The notes under the pieces: model-generated
Database searches by the model: none
What the model was told of the DNA's origin: nothing
What the model saw: only the letters and a program-made list of their open reading frames with translations
In this document: piece by piece, positions 14,799-22,499 of the stretch
How positions within the stretch are numbered: position 1 is the first letter of the stretch
Layout: each line of letters begins with the position of its first letter
DNA from: Rhizobium sp. ASV20
GTDB lineage: Bacteria; Pseudomonadota; Alphaproteobacteria; Rhizobiales; Rhizobiaceae
Reading direction: 5' to 3'
Assembly: GCF_016429015.1 (NCBI RefSeq)
Contig: NZ_JAELTU010000074.1
Span: 1 to 34,462 of the forward strand
DNA: 34,462 nucleotides
Made by a program: the position numbers and the translations under genes

Positions 14799-16154
14799 TC
14801 AGGACCTCGCGGCGGCAAGACCTGCGTCGAGCGCGGTCAGGATGGTCTGGACATTCGCTGCCGTCACGATCAGCGGCGGCGACATGATGACGTTGGCGCC
14901 GGAGGTGCGGACCATTACGCCGGCATCGTAGGTTGCGTCATGGACCTTCTGAACCACGTCCTTGGCCGCGGCGCTCTTCTTCGCGCGGTCGCTGACGAGT
15001 TCGAGGGCGCACATCAGGCCCTTGCCGCGCACGTCGCCGATCAGTTCATGCTTGTTCTGCAGCGCCTTCAGGCCGGCCATGAGTTCCTCGCCCCGGGCGG
15101 CGGCATTGGCAGCCACGTCAAGGCGCTTGGTCTCCTTCAGCGTAGCCAGTGCGGCCGCTGCGCCGACCGGATGGCCGGAATAGGTGTAGCCATGGCCGAT
15201 ATTGCCGACGGAGTTTTTATTGCTTTCGAAGACCTCGGCGACCTTATCGGAGATCATCACGGCACCGAAGGGGAAATAGCCGTTGGTGATCGCCTTGGCT
15301 GTCGACATCATGTCCGGCTTGACGCCCCAGAGGCGCGATCCGGTCCAGGCGCCGGTGCGGCCGAAGGCCGTGATGACCTCATCGGCAATCAGCAGGATAC
15401 CGTGGCGGTCGCAGATCTCACGCATCAGCGGCAGGAAGGTCTCGTGCGGGACGATCACGCCGCCTGCGCCGAGCACCGGCTCCACGATCAGGGCCGCGAT
15501 AGTGTCCGCACCCTGGAAGGCAATTTCATCCTCAAACAGCCTGCCGATCGCTGCCGCGATCTCTGCGCCGTCGGTGATGTTGAATGGGTTACGATAGGGG
15601 AAGGGGGCGGGCAGATGGATGACGCCGGGCAGCAGCGGTTCGTAGTTGCGGCGGAAATTCTGGTTGCCGTTGACGGAGGCGCCGCCGAAATGCGTGCCGT
15701 GATAGCCCTTCTTCAGCGCGACGAATTTGGTGCGCTCAGGCTGGCCGTTGATCTTGTGATACTGGCGCGCCAGCCGCAGGCAGGTCTCGACCGAATCCGA
15801 GCCGCCCGAGGTGAAGAAGGAGCGGCTCAAGCCATCGGGCTTGAACCATTCGGCAAGTTCGTAGGACAGTTCGATCAGCGGCGAGTTGGTCGTGCCGCGG
15901 AAGGTTGAGTAGTAGGGCAGTTCGTCGAGCTGATCGCGGATCGCCTTCTTCACCGGTTCGCAGGAGTAACCGAGATTGACGTTCCAAAGGCCGCCGACAG
16001 CATCGAGCACCTTCTTGCCCTGGATATCGACGATTTCGACGCCTTCGCCCGAATTGACGATTCGCGGCGGATGCGCCTGCATCTCGGCCGGGTGAGCCAT
16101 CGGATGCCACAGGTGGCGGGCGTTGTTCTCGATGATGAAATTGGTTTCGCGCAT
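14799..16154 (-). CDS. Class III omega-aminotransferase, predicted aromatic amine transaminase
   Basis: A 451-residue PLP-dependent class III transaminase of the omega-amino acid / amine:pyruvate type. PLP lysine is K287 (STAKAITNGYFPFGA) and the cofactor aspartate D258 (IADEVITAFGR). HLWHPMAHPAEM, SYELAEWF and FTSGGSDSVET are typical of amine:pyruvate transaminases. It lacks the NNVPHVGHCHP and TFGGNPVSCA wording of its downstream neighbour, so the two paralogues differ in chemistry. By context it should turn tyramine or dopamine into (hydroxy)phenylacetaldehyde with pyruvate as acceptor. RBS AAAGAGGAATTTGAC precedes ATG. It is 17 nt after the HAD gene. Confidence 0.85.
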   Translation of the reverse strand: MRETNFIIENNARHLWHPMAHPAEMQAHPPRIVNSGEGVEIVDIQGKKVLDAVGGLWNVNLGYSCEPVKKAIRDQLDELPYYSTFRGTTNSPLIELSYELAEWFKPDGLSRSFFTSGGSDSVETCLRLARQYHKINGQPERTKFVALKKGYHGTHFGGASVNGNQNFRRNYEPLLPGVIHLPAPFPYRNPFNITDGAEIAAAIGRLFEDEIAFQGADTIAALIVEPVLGAGGVIVPHETFLPLMREICDRHGILLIADEVITAFGRTGAWTGSRLWGVKPDMMSTAKAITNGYFPFGAVMISDKVAEVFESNKNSVGNIGHGYTYSGHPVGAAAALATLKETKRLDVAANAAARGEELMAGLKALQNKHELIGDVRGKGLMCALELVSDRAKKSAAAKDVVQKVHDATYDAGVMVRTSGANVIMSPPLIVTAANVQTILTALDAGLAAARS

Positions 16155-16171
16155 GTCAAATTCCTCTTTGT

Positions 16172-16822
16172 TCAGAGGCCCAGCATCGCAAGTGCTTGGG
16201 CGTAGCTTTCGGCGGGGCGGGTAACGTCGAAATGCACGTGAGGCAGGTTCACGGCTTCGGCGCCCTCGATGTTTTTCTTCTGGTCGTCAACGAAGACGCA
16301 GGCCTCGCGCGGCAGATCGAGCTCGGCAAGAACGAGTTCGTAGGCGCGGGGATCGGGCTTGAGGATCTTCGTATAGGTGGCGTCGACGATAACGTCGAAA
16401 AGGTCGATCAGCGGGAAGCGTTTGCGGAACTCGACGCCATAGAAGAGGTCCAGCTCGTTCGACAGAATCGCCAGCTTGAGGCCGGCTTCCTTGACCCGCA
16501 GGATGGCGTCGCGGGCTTCCGGACGCAGCACCAGTTCAGGCTCGGCGCCGCGGGCACGGCGCACGAAAGTCTGCATGTCGGCCCAGTTCTCGCCGACCAT
16601 TTTCCCGACTTCTCCTGCACGAGTCAGCCAGTAGTCGCGTTCGGTGATTTCGCGTTTCTGCATCGACACCCAGAGCGGATCCGTGGTGGTGTCGAACGGT
16701 CCGAGCCACGTCAGCGATCCTTTCGGAAGACCGAGAGTGCGCTCGGTGACGTCATGGGTTTCGAATAGTGTGCGGGTAACCACGCCGCCGAAATCGAGGA
16801 CGAGTGCGCGTTGCGATGTCAT
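16172..16822 (-). CDS. HAD-IA family hydrolase with atypical motif I
   Basis: A 216-residue haloacid-dehalogenase-like protein. Motif I is LDFGGVV, motif II ILSNE, motif III lysine lies in ILKPDPR and motif IV is VFVDDQKKN. In motif I the residue two after the nucleophilic aspartate is glycine, whereas phosphatases usually have a second aspartate there; this DxGG form occurs in a subgroup related to YihX and the epoxide-hydrolase N-terminal domain. The ATG at 16822 is chosen because GGAGGGAAG lies upstream; it overlaps the Tm-1-like stop by 4 nt. A phosphatase acting on a phosphorylated side product of the kinase step is possible, but nothing in the sequence fixes the substrate. Confidence 0.82.
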   Translation of the reverse strand: MTSQRALVLDFGGVVTRTLFETHDVTERTLGLPKGSLTWLGPFDTTTDPLWVSMQKREITERDYWLTRAGEVGKMVGENWADMQTFVRRARGAEPELVLRPEARDAILRVKEAGLKLAILSNELDLFYGVEFRKRFPLIDLFDVIVDATYTKILKPDPRAYELVLAELDLPREACVFVDDQKKNIEGAEAVNLPHVHFDVTRPAESYAQALAMLGL

Positions 16823-18072
16823 GGTCTTCCCTCCGGAATGATGCCTTCCGCGACCCATTTGTCGAAAACGGCAAGGGCTGCAGCTGAAAAGGCGGGAGAA
16901 TTGATGTGGGCGTCGACCTCTTCCAGGGCAACAGACGGCGGTATGGCGCGGCGCATCTCTTCCACGAAGGCCGCAAGCCCGTCCGGATCATGCAACGGCT
17001 CGTTCGGCTTGTCCCATTCCTGAATACCTTCGGTCGGCAGCAGGAAGGCGACCTTGGCATCGGCGCGCGCAAGTTTGCGTCCGATCACCTGGGCAACTTC
17101 CCGGCGGCCTTCCGGTGATGTCGTCACGGATGCTATCAGCCGGTTATGGGCATGGTAGGGCCGCTCGGCGAGGACCTCCGGCAGGGCGCGCCATGCCTGA
17201 AGATCGACCATATCGACGGCTCCGGGCGCGACGATCTGGGGGATGCCGGTGCGGCCGGCATTTTCCAGCCTGTCCGGGCCTGAGGTGACCACGGTGTCGT
17301 AGTGATGATTGCTGACTTCCTGAATGCAGAAGTCGAAAACGGCCGCAAAGCCTCCCTGCGAGGCGATGGCTTCGTAGGCGCGCCCGCCCATGCCGGTGGC
17401 GTGGAAGATAGCGACTTCATAGCCGCGCTTTTCGAGCTCCGGCCGCAGATACTTCATATATTTCAGGCAGGTGGAACCGAGCGACGTCATGCCGATGAGC
17501 GGGCGTTGGCGATCGGTCTTGGTTCCGTGCTTGGCTGCTCCGACGACGGCGCCGCATGCCTGAGACAGAACCGAACGGCAAATATCGTTCAGCCCGTAGA
17601 GGCCGCCGGCCCACAAGATCATCATGAGATCAGGGGCAATGCGCTCGGGCGGGATCAGGTGGGAGTACGCAATCGTCGAAACGACGAATTTCGGTACGCC
17701 GAGTGGCAGGACCGCGGCGACGTCGAGCGCCAGATCGGTGCCCATGGTGCCGCCGAGGACGATAATGCCGTCGACCAGACCGTCCTCGTAAAGTCGTTTC
17801 GTCAGCGCCGTTGCGCCTGCAGCCATGCCGGCCATGGCGCTGTTTTCATCGCCGCTCTCGGCAATCGCCTCGATCGTGGTATCGACCGCCTTCGCGATAT
17901 CATGCCTGGAATAGTCGGGCACGTAGGGCGGGTCGCCGAGAATGCTGACATCCACCATGACCGGTCTGCCACCGGCTTCCGCAATGACGGATGCCATGAA
18001 TTGCAGTTCATCGCTCTTGGTGTCACCGGTTCCGATGACGAGAATTCTGGGCGAGGGAGCCGCTGGGCTCAT
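16819..18072 (-). CDS. Tm-1-like ATP-binding domain protein (UPF0261)
   Basis: A 417-residue protein of the UPF0261 / Tm-1-like family. Markers are the opening RILVIGTGDTKSDELQ (nucleotide-binding region near residues 9-24), VDGIIVLGGTMGTDL, GMTSLGSTCLKYM, FHATGMGGRAYE and FLLPTEGIQEWD. The plant Tm-1 protein that gives the family its name binds ATP; the bacterial members have no agreed reaction that I know of. The ATG at 18072 shares one base with the IclR stop (TGATG) and AGGAGGACAG lies before it; a longer open frame upstream lies within the IclR gene and is discarded. Its place between an IclR gene and amine enzymes suggests a catabolic role. Confidence 0.82.
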   Translation of the reverse strand: MSPAAPSPRILVIGTGDTKSDELQFMASVIAEAGGRPVMVDVSILGDPPYVPDYSRHDIAKAVDTTIEAIAESGDENSAMAGMAAGATALTKRLYEDGLVDGIIVLGGTMGTDLALDVAAVLPLGVPKFVVSTIAYSHLIPPERIAPDLMMILWAGGLYGLNDICRSVLSQACGAVVGAAKHGTKTDRQRPLIGMTSLGSTCLKYMKYLRPELEKRGYEVAIFHATGMGGRAYEAIASQGGFAAVFDFCIQEVSNHHYDTVVTSGPDRLENAGRTGIPQIVAPGAVDMVDLQAWRALPEVLAERPYHAHNRLIASVTTSPEGRREVAQVIGRKLARADAKVAFLLPTEGIQEWDKPNEPLHDPDGLAAFVEEMRRAIPPSVALEEVDAHINSPAFSAAALAVFDKWVAEGIIPEGRP

Positions 18073-18857
18073 CAATCTGTCCTCCTGCTTTTTGTACTGG
18101 TTCCCATGGGTTTTTCCGACCCGTAGTATTTTTCTGAGATCGCGTTGGCGGTCGCGACGGCCTGCACGCCAAACTCGTGGATGGCCGTCTTCGTCGTGCG
18201 CGAAAGCGGGGCCGCGATCGCGACACAGCCGATCGGCCGCCCATCTGGCGCGCATACCGGCGCTGCTGTGCTGATCACACCGGCTTCAAGCCCCTGATGG
18301 CTGATCGAGAAGCCGCGTTCGGCCGTCTCGTCGAGCATGCCGCGGACGAGGTCCGGATCGACAATGGTATGGTCGGTGAATTTCTCGAGCGGCTTGCTGA
18401 GAAAATCCTCGATCTCCGCTTTCGGACAGAAGGCAAGGAAGGCGAGGCCGGATGCCGTGGCATGAAAGGGCAGCAGACTGCCGACTTCGACGATGATTCG
18501 ATGCGCCCAGGACGAATCCTCCACATGAATGGTGGAGAGCTGCCCGCCGGAGAATTCGGAAAGGTGTACGGTTTCGGTCGACGATCCCGCGAGCGCCTGC
18601 AGAAACGGCATCGCGATTCGCAGAAATGGAAAACGCGCTTCGCGAACGCGGGCAAGGCGAACGGGTGCGGAACCGACCCTGTATCGCCGCGTATCGGCGT
18701 CCTGCTCGACGAAGCCGTGCTTCTCCAGCTCGACCAGAAAACGTCGTGCCGTTGCCTTGTCGAGTGCGCACAGATTGGCGATGTCTGTCAGACCCACCTC
18801 CTTGTCTAGCCGTGACAGGGTATCCAGCAATGAAAGCGCCTTCCCGATCGTGCTCAT
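18072..18857 (-). CDS. IclR family transcriptional regulator
   Basis: A 261-residue IclR-type regulator. The N-terminal winged helix-turn-helix covers about residues 5-65 (GLTDIANLCALDKATARRFLVELEKHGFV). The effector domain occupies about 80-250 and includes FHATASGLAFLAF and GFSISHQGLEAGVISTAAPV. AGAGGAGGAACG precedes the ATG. It starts the long minus-strand amine-to-hpa operon and diverges from the APC permease gene. The 315-nt region between them contains two overlapping perfect palindromes, and the same sites precede the amidohydrolase gene. This protein is therefore the first candidate for binding them, with an amine or arylacetate as possible effector. Confidence 0.9.
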   Translation of the reverse strand: MSTIGKALSLLDTLSRLDKEVGLTDIANLCALDKATARRFLVELEKHGFVEQDADTRRYRVGSAPVRLARVREARFPFLRIAMPFLQALAGSSTETVHLSEFSGGQLSTIHVEDSSWAHRIIVEVGSLLPFHATASGLAFLAFCPKAEIEDFLSKPLEKFTDHTIVDPDLVRGMLDETAERGFSISHQGLEAGVISTAAPVCAPDGRPIGCVAIAAPLSRTTKTAIHEFGVQAVATANAISEKYYGSEKPMGTSTKSRRTD

Positions 18858-19172
18858 CGTTCCTCCTCTTGGGTTGGTCAGCGTCTGTTTTTGGGCGTCC
18901 AGCCGTGGCTTCCGTCAAATCAGCTCGCTGATCATGCGCCGCGGCACGATAGCAGCGACCCAAGATACTTAACATGCGAAATAACTTGACAGAGCCCAGG
19001 AATGTTTGCAAGTCTATATTTGAAGCTGTGGTTCAAATAATGAACCATAAGCGCTGATGGCGGCATAATCAACAAAAGCTCAAGCCCCCGCTCGTCAGTC
19101 CGGTTCTGGTGGAGGTCGTTTGTGGGAAATCGCAGCGACGATCGGATGCTCTCAACAAGGGGAACAACGCAG
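18858..19172. promoter_or_regulatory. Divergent regulatory region between the IclR operon and the APC permease
   Basis: This 315-nt gap contains no gene. Three elements stand out. TACTTAAC (18966-18973) starts a block that recurs at 22402. TTGACA (18986-18991) may be a -35 for the permease. ATTTGAA-N7-TTCAAAT (19018-19024 and 19032-19038) overlaps the perfect palindrome TGGTTCA-AATAA-TGAACCA (19029-19047). The TTGACA is 22-23 nt from the nearest -10-like word (CTATAT, 19014-19019), too far for a simple promoter, so activation may be needed. The remaining 126 nt before the permease start hold a leader with AAGGGG upstream of ATG. Confidence 0.72.
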
Positions 19173-20627
19173 ATGAACACGCAAAATTCGCAGGGCGCCG
19201 CTGAGAATCAGCTGCGCAAAAACAGTCTCGGCGTGGGTGCCGTGACCTTTCTGGTCGTGTCCGCCGCAGCGCCGCTGACAGCGGTTGCCGGTGGCGTGCC
19301 GCTATCGATGATGCTCGGCAACGGGCCAGGCATTCCTTTGACCTTTTTGATCGTGACCGGCATTTTGCTGCTGTTCGCGATCGGCTACGTGGCCATGGCG
19401 CGACACATTCGCAATGCCGGCGCCTTCTACGCCTACACGGCTAGAGGACTTGGCGGGCTTATGGGCGGCGCGGCCGCCCTCATCGCCATTCTCGCTTACA
19501 ATTGCATGCAGGTTGGCGTTTTCGGGCTTTTCGGCGCTGCGACCAAAGGCTTCTTTGCCGAGCAATTCGGTCTTGACTTGCCCTGGTGGGTTTGGACCTT
19601 CATCGGCATCGCTTTTGTGGCCGTTTTCGGCTACCGCCGGGTCGATCTCTCGGCCAAGGTGCTGACGGTTCTCGTCATTCTCGAATATCTGGTCGTTCTC
19701 GTCATCGACGGCGCGATTTTCGTCAAGGGCGGTGATGCCGGCCTCTCTGCTGCACCCTTCACACCAACCGCATTCTGGAGCGGAACGCCGGCTGTTGGTC
19801 TGCTGTTCTGCTTTGCCGCTTTCATCGGTTTCGAAGCGACGACGATCTACAGCGAAGAAGCCCGCGAGCCGCACAAGACCGTACCGCGCGCAACCTATAT
19901 CTCGGTGCTGATCATCGGTCTCTTCTACATGCTGACGTCCTGGCTGATGGTGACCGGCGCCGGTGTCGACAAGCTCGTACCCACTCTGCAGGGCCTTGCC
20001 GATCCGACCACCTTCCTCTTCGGTCTTGCCGAGCGTTATGTCGGTCATTGGATCACGGTTGTGATGAGCGTTCTCTTCATCACCAGCCTTTTCGCCGGCG
20101 TTCTCGCCTTCCACAATGGCGTTGCCCGCTACATGTACGTCGCCGGTCGTGAAGGTCTGCTGCCCAAGTCGGTCGGTGTGACGCATCCCGTCTTCCAGAG
20201 CCCGCATGTCGGCTCGATCATCCAGACCGTTATCGCCGTGCTCGTCGTCGCACTGTTCGCCGCGACCGGCCAGGATCCGGTGCTGGGGCTCTTCTCCTGG
20301 CTGACCAACGTGGGAACTCTGGCAATCATCCTGCTGATGGCCTTCACCGCCTTTTCGATCGTTGTCTTCTTCAGCCGCAATCCGGGGCTTGAGAATAATG
20401 TACTGGCGGTCAAGGTGTTGCCGACGCTGACGGGGCTTATTCTTGCGGCGCTCGTCTACTATATTTCGGCGAATTTCGGTGCGATTGCCGGAGCGAACGG
20501 TGCGCTTGCCGTGCTGCTGCCCTGCCTCGTTCTGATCGCCGGTGTCATCGGAATTATCGCCGCTGCGCGCTTGCGGTCGGCGGATGCCGATGGCTTTGCC
20601 CGCCTCGGTGCAGGTCAGGAAGCCTGA
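19173..20627 (+). CDS. APC family permease, predicted amine or amino acid importer
   Basis: A 484-residue inner-membrane protein of the amino acid-polyamine-organocation superfamily, with about 12 hydrophobic segments. The first segment has the family motif GVGAVTFLVVSAAAPLTAVAGGVP, here split for length: GVGAVTFLVV followed by SAAAPLTAVAGG. IGFEATTIYSEEAREPHKTV matches the conserved cytoplasmic loop. ATG 19173 is preferred over in-frame GTG 19122 because AAGGGG lies about 10 nt upstream and the cytoplasmic N-terminus is then of usual length. The gene diverges from the IclR operon and precedes an aldehyde dehydrogenase. Uptake of tyramine-like amines is inferred from that position; related permeases also carry amino acids and polyamines. 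Confidence 0.87.
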   Translation: MNTQNSQGAAENQLRKNSLGVGAVTFLVVSAAAPLTAVAGGVPLSMMLGNGPGIPLTFLIVTGILLLFAIGYVAMARHIRNAGAFYAYTARGLGGLMGGAAALIAILAYNCMQVGVFGLFGAATKGFFAEQFGLDLPWWVWTFIGIAFVAVFGYRRVDLSAKVLTVLVILEYLVVLVIDGAIFVKGGDAGLSAAPFTPTAFWSGTPAVGLLFCFAAFIGFEATTIYSEEAREPHKTVPRATYISVLIIGLFYMLTSWLMVTGAGVDKLVPTLQGLADPTTFLFGLAERYVGHWITVVMSVLFITSLFAGVLAFHNGVARYMYVAGREGLLPKSVGVTHPVFQSPHVGSIIQTVIAVLVVALFAATGQDPVLGLFSWLTNVGTLAIILLMAFTAFSIVVFFSRNPGLENNVLAVKVLPTLTGLILAALVYYISANFGAIAGANGALAVLLPCLVLIAGVIGIIAAARLRSADADGFARLGAGQEA

Positions 20628-20642
20628 TAGAGGTCCAATCGT

Positions 20643-20665
20643 GGTGGCGGGGGATACTCGCCACC
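20643..20665 (+). other. Small hairpin between permease and aldehyde dehydrogenase genes
   Basis: GGTGGCG (20643-20649) and CGCCACC (20659-20665) form a 7-bp stem with a 9-nt loop, followed by CTTTC. It is too weak to be a sure terminator and may tune the ratio of permease to dehydrogenase or stabilise the permease mRNA. Confidence 0.4.
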
Positions 20666-20685
20666 CTTTCAATCGAGAGAATGAG

Positions 20686-22164
20686 ATGCAGGATAAGATC
20701 GATCAGCTTCGGACGGCGTCCGTTTCCCCACAATCGCTGTTCATTGGCGGCGCATGGCGACCGGCGGTCAGCGGCGCTGTCATGGATGTCATCTCGCCGA
20801 TCGATGGCACCAGGTTGACCACGATCGCCGATGCCGGTGCGGAAGATGTCGATTTGGCCGTGAGAGCTGCGCGCGCGGCTTTCGAAAAGGGAAACTGGTC
20901 GAAAGCCGCTCCCGCTGAGCGCAAAAAAGTGCTGCTGAAGATCGCCGATTTGATCGAGAAGAATGCGCTGGAGCTTGCCGTGCTCGGCGTGCGCGACAAC
21001 GGCACTGAAATTTCAATGGCCCTGAAGGCGGAACCCGGCAGTGCCGCAGGCACTTTCCGCTACTATGCCGAGGCAATCGACAAGGTCTATGGCGAGATCG
21101 CGCCGACCGCTGACAATATTCTCGGCCTCGTCCACCGCGAGCCTATCGGCGTCGTTGCAGCCATTGTGCCGTGGAATTTTCCGATGATGATCGGAGCCTG
21201 GAAGATTGCGCCGGCGTTTGCTGCCGGCAATTCCGTCGTGCTGAAGCCTGCAGAGGGTGCGTCGCTGACGCTGTTGCGGCTCGCCGAACTCTGTGCGGAA
21301 GCCGGATTGCCCGAAGGTGTCTTCAATGTCGTCACCGGCCGTGGTGCGGTCAGCGGCGAGGCGTTGGGCCTGCACATGGGCGTGGATGTCCTTGCCTTTA
21401 CCGGCTCCGGACCGGTCGGGCGCCGACTTCTGGAATACTCGGCGCGCTCGAACCTGAAGCGCGTCTATCTCGAGCTTGGCGGCAAGTCTCCGAACATCGT
21501 CTTTGCCGATGCGCCGGATCTGGATCAGGCGGCGAAGGTTTCGGCCTATGGCATCTTTCGCAATTCCGGTCAGGTTTGCGTTGCCGGCTCCCGCTTGCTT
21601 GTCGAGAAGTCAGTCCATGACGCCTTCTCGGAAAAGGTCGCCCGCATTGCGGATAGCATGAAGGTCGGCGATCCCCTGCAGTTGTCGACGGAGGCGGGCG
21701 CGATCTCCAGCGAGATCCAGCTGAAGAAGGATCTCGGTTATGTCGGGCAGGCCCTATCGGAAGGGGCTTCCTTGCGCACCGGCGGCTCGCGCATCCTGGA
21801 GGAGACCGGCGGTTATTACATGCGGCCTGCCGTGTTCGACGTCACGCCATCGATGACCCTGGCACGCGAAGAAGTCTTCGGGCCGATCCTGTCGATCATT
21901 CCGTTTGAGACTGAGGCGGAAGCTCTGCAGATCGCTAATGCCACTGAATATGGCCTTGCCTCGGCTGTCTGGACGTCGAACCTGTCGCGTGCTCATCGAA
22001 TGGTGCGTGGGATTCAGGCCGGCGTCGTCCACGTCAATACCTATGGCGGTGCTGACAACAGCGTGCCGTTGGGCGGCGTCAAGCAATCGGGCAACGGCCA
22101 TGACAAGTCGCTGCATGCTCTGGACAAATATGTCGATCTGAAAACCGCCTGGATCCAGCTCTGA
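20686..22164 (+). CDS. Aldehyde dehydrogenase, predicted (hydroxy)phenylacetaldehyde dehydrogenase
   Basis: A 492-residue NAD(P)-dependent aldehyde dehydrogenase, similar in length and wording to PuuC-type enzymes. Catalytic residues are E263 (YLELGGKSPN) and C298 (NSGQVCVAGSR). GVVAAIVPWNFPMM, FTGSGPVGRRL and LGGVKQSGNGHDKS are present. ATG 20686 is chosen; a longer frame runs back into the permease gene and is discarded. It follows the permease by 58 nt and probably shares its promoter. By context it should oxidise the arylacetaldehyde made by the transaminase and phospho-lyase to the arylacetate used by HpaBC. A gamma-glutamyl-aminobutyraldehyde or other amine-derived aldehyde is the alternative. 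Confidence 0.87.
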   Translation: MQDKIDQLRTASVSPQSLFIGGAWRPAVSGAVMDVISPIDGTRLTTIADAGAEDVDLAVRAARAAFEKGNWSKAAPAERKKVLLKIADLIEKNALELAVLGVRDNGTEISMALKAEPGSAAGTFRYYAEAIDKVYGEIAPTADNILGLVHREPIGVVAAIVPWNFPMMIGAWKIAPAFAAGNSVVLKPAEGASLTLLRLAELCAEAGLPEGVFNVVTGRGAVSGEALGLHMGVDVLAFTGSGPVGRRLLEYSARSNLKRVYLELGGKSPNIVFADAPDLDQAAKVSAYGIFRNSGQVCVAGSRLLVEKSVHDAFSEKVARIADSMKVGDPLQLSTEAGAISSEIQLKKDLGYVGQALSEGASLRTGGSRILEETGGYYMRPAVFDVTPSMTLAREEVFGPILSIIPFETEAEALQIANATEYGLASAVWTSNLSRAHRMVRGIQAGVVHVNTYGGADNSVPLGGVKQSGNGHDKSLHALDKYVDLKTAWIQL

Positions 22165-22499
22165 CGCGATAAGGCGCTTCCGCCTTTCCTTGAATCGCGA
22201 AAGCGCCATTCCTTTGTTTCTTCGAAAACTGCGGGTGGCAGGCCGCTACGCATTTTTCGCGGAATCGCCCAGCTTCCAACAAACGCCGGGCGCGAAAGCG
22301 CATCGGCTGCGTCCGCCCCGTAAGCAAAGGCCTTGCGGGCGGCCGATCCGTCGTGCGCGGAGCGCCGGGTTTTGCTCGCGAGGGTGGTACACACATCAAT
22401 ATATTTAACGTGTGAACTATGTTGACAAATGCCAGGCCCTGCATCACTCTCGATATTTGAATAAGTGGTTCAAATAATGAATCTAAGTGGGAACTGAAC
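22165..22499 (+). promoter_or_regulatory. Promoter region of the amidohydrolase-Liv operon, homologous to the permease promoter
   Basis: This 335-nt gap has no gene. Its last 100 nt align with the permease promoter: TATTTAAC (22402-22409), TTGACA (22422-22427), ATTTGAA-N7-TTCAAAT (22455-22461 and 22469-22475), then AATAATGAA. The second palindrome is less perfect here (TGGTTCA against TGAATCT). The sites end 24 nt before the ATG at 22500, much closer than at the permease. The first 230 nt show only the small hairpin and GC-rich sequence with an imperfect inverted repeat around 22314-22343. Confidence 0.7.
22171..22186 (+). terminator. Short hairpin after the aldehyde dehydrogenase gene
   Basis: AAGGCG-CTTC-CGCCTT, followed by TCCTT, begins 6 nt after the stop codon. 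A 6-bp stem with a tight loop could act as a weak terminator for the permease-dehydrogenase transcript. Confidence 0.4.

Noticed and set aside
18966..19014. Calling a standard sigma-70 promoter from TTGACA at 18986
   Set aside because: No -10 at 16-19 nt spacing is convincing, so it was kept only as an element of a regulatory block.
19302..20672. Long minus-strand open frame (over 450 codons) opposite the APC permease
   Set aside because: The plus-strand permease has strong membrane segments and family motifs. The antisense product is low-complexity polar sequence without a domain or a ribosome binding site.
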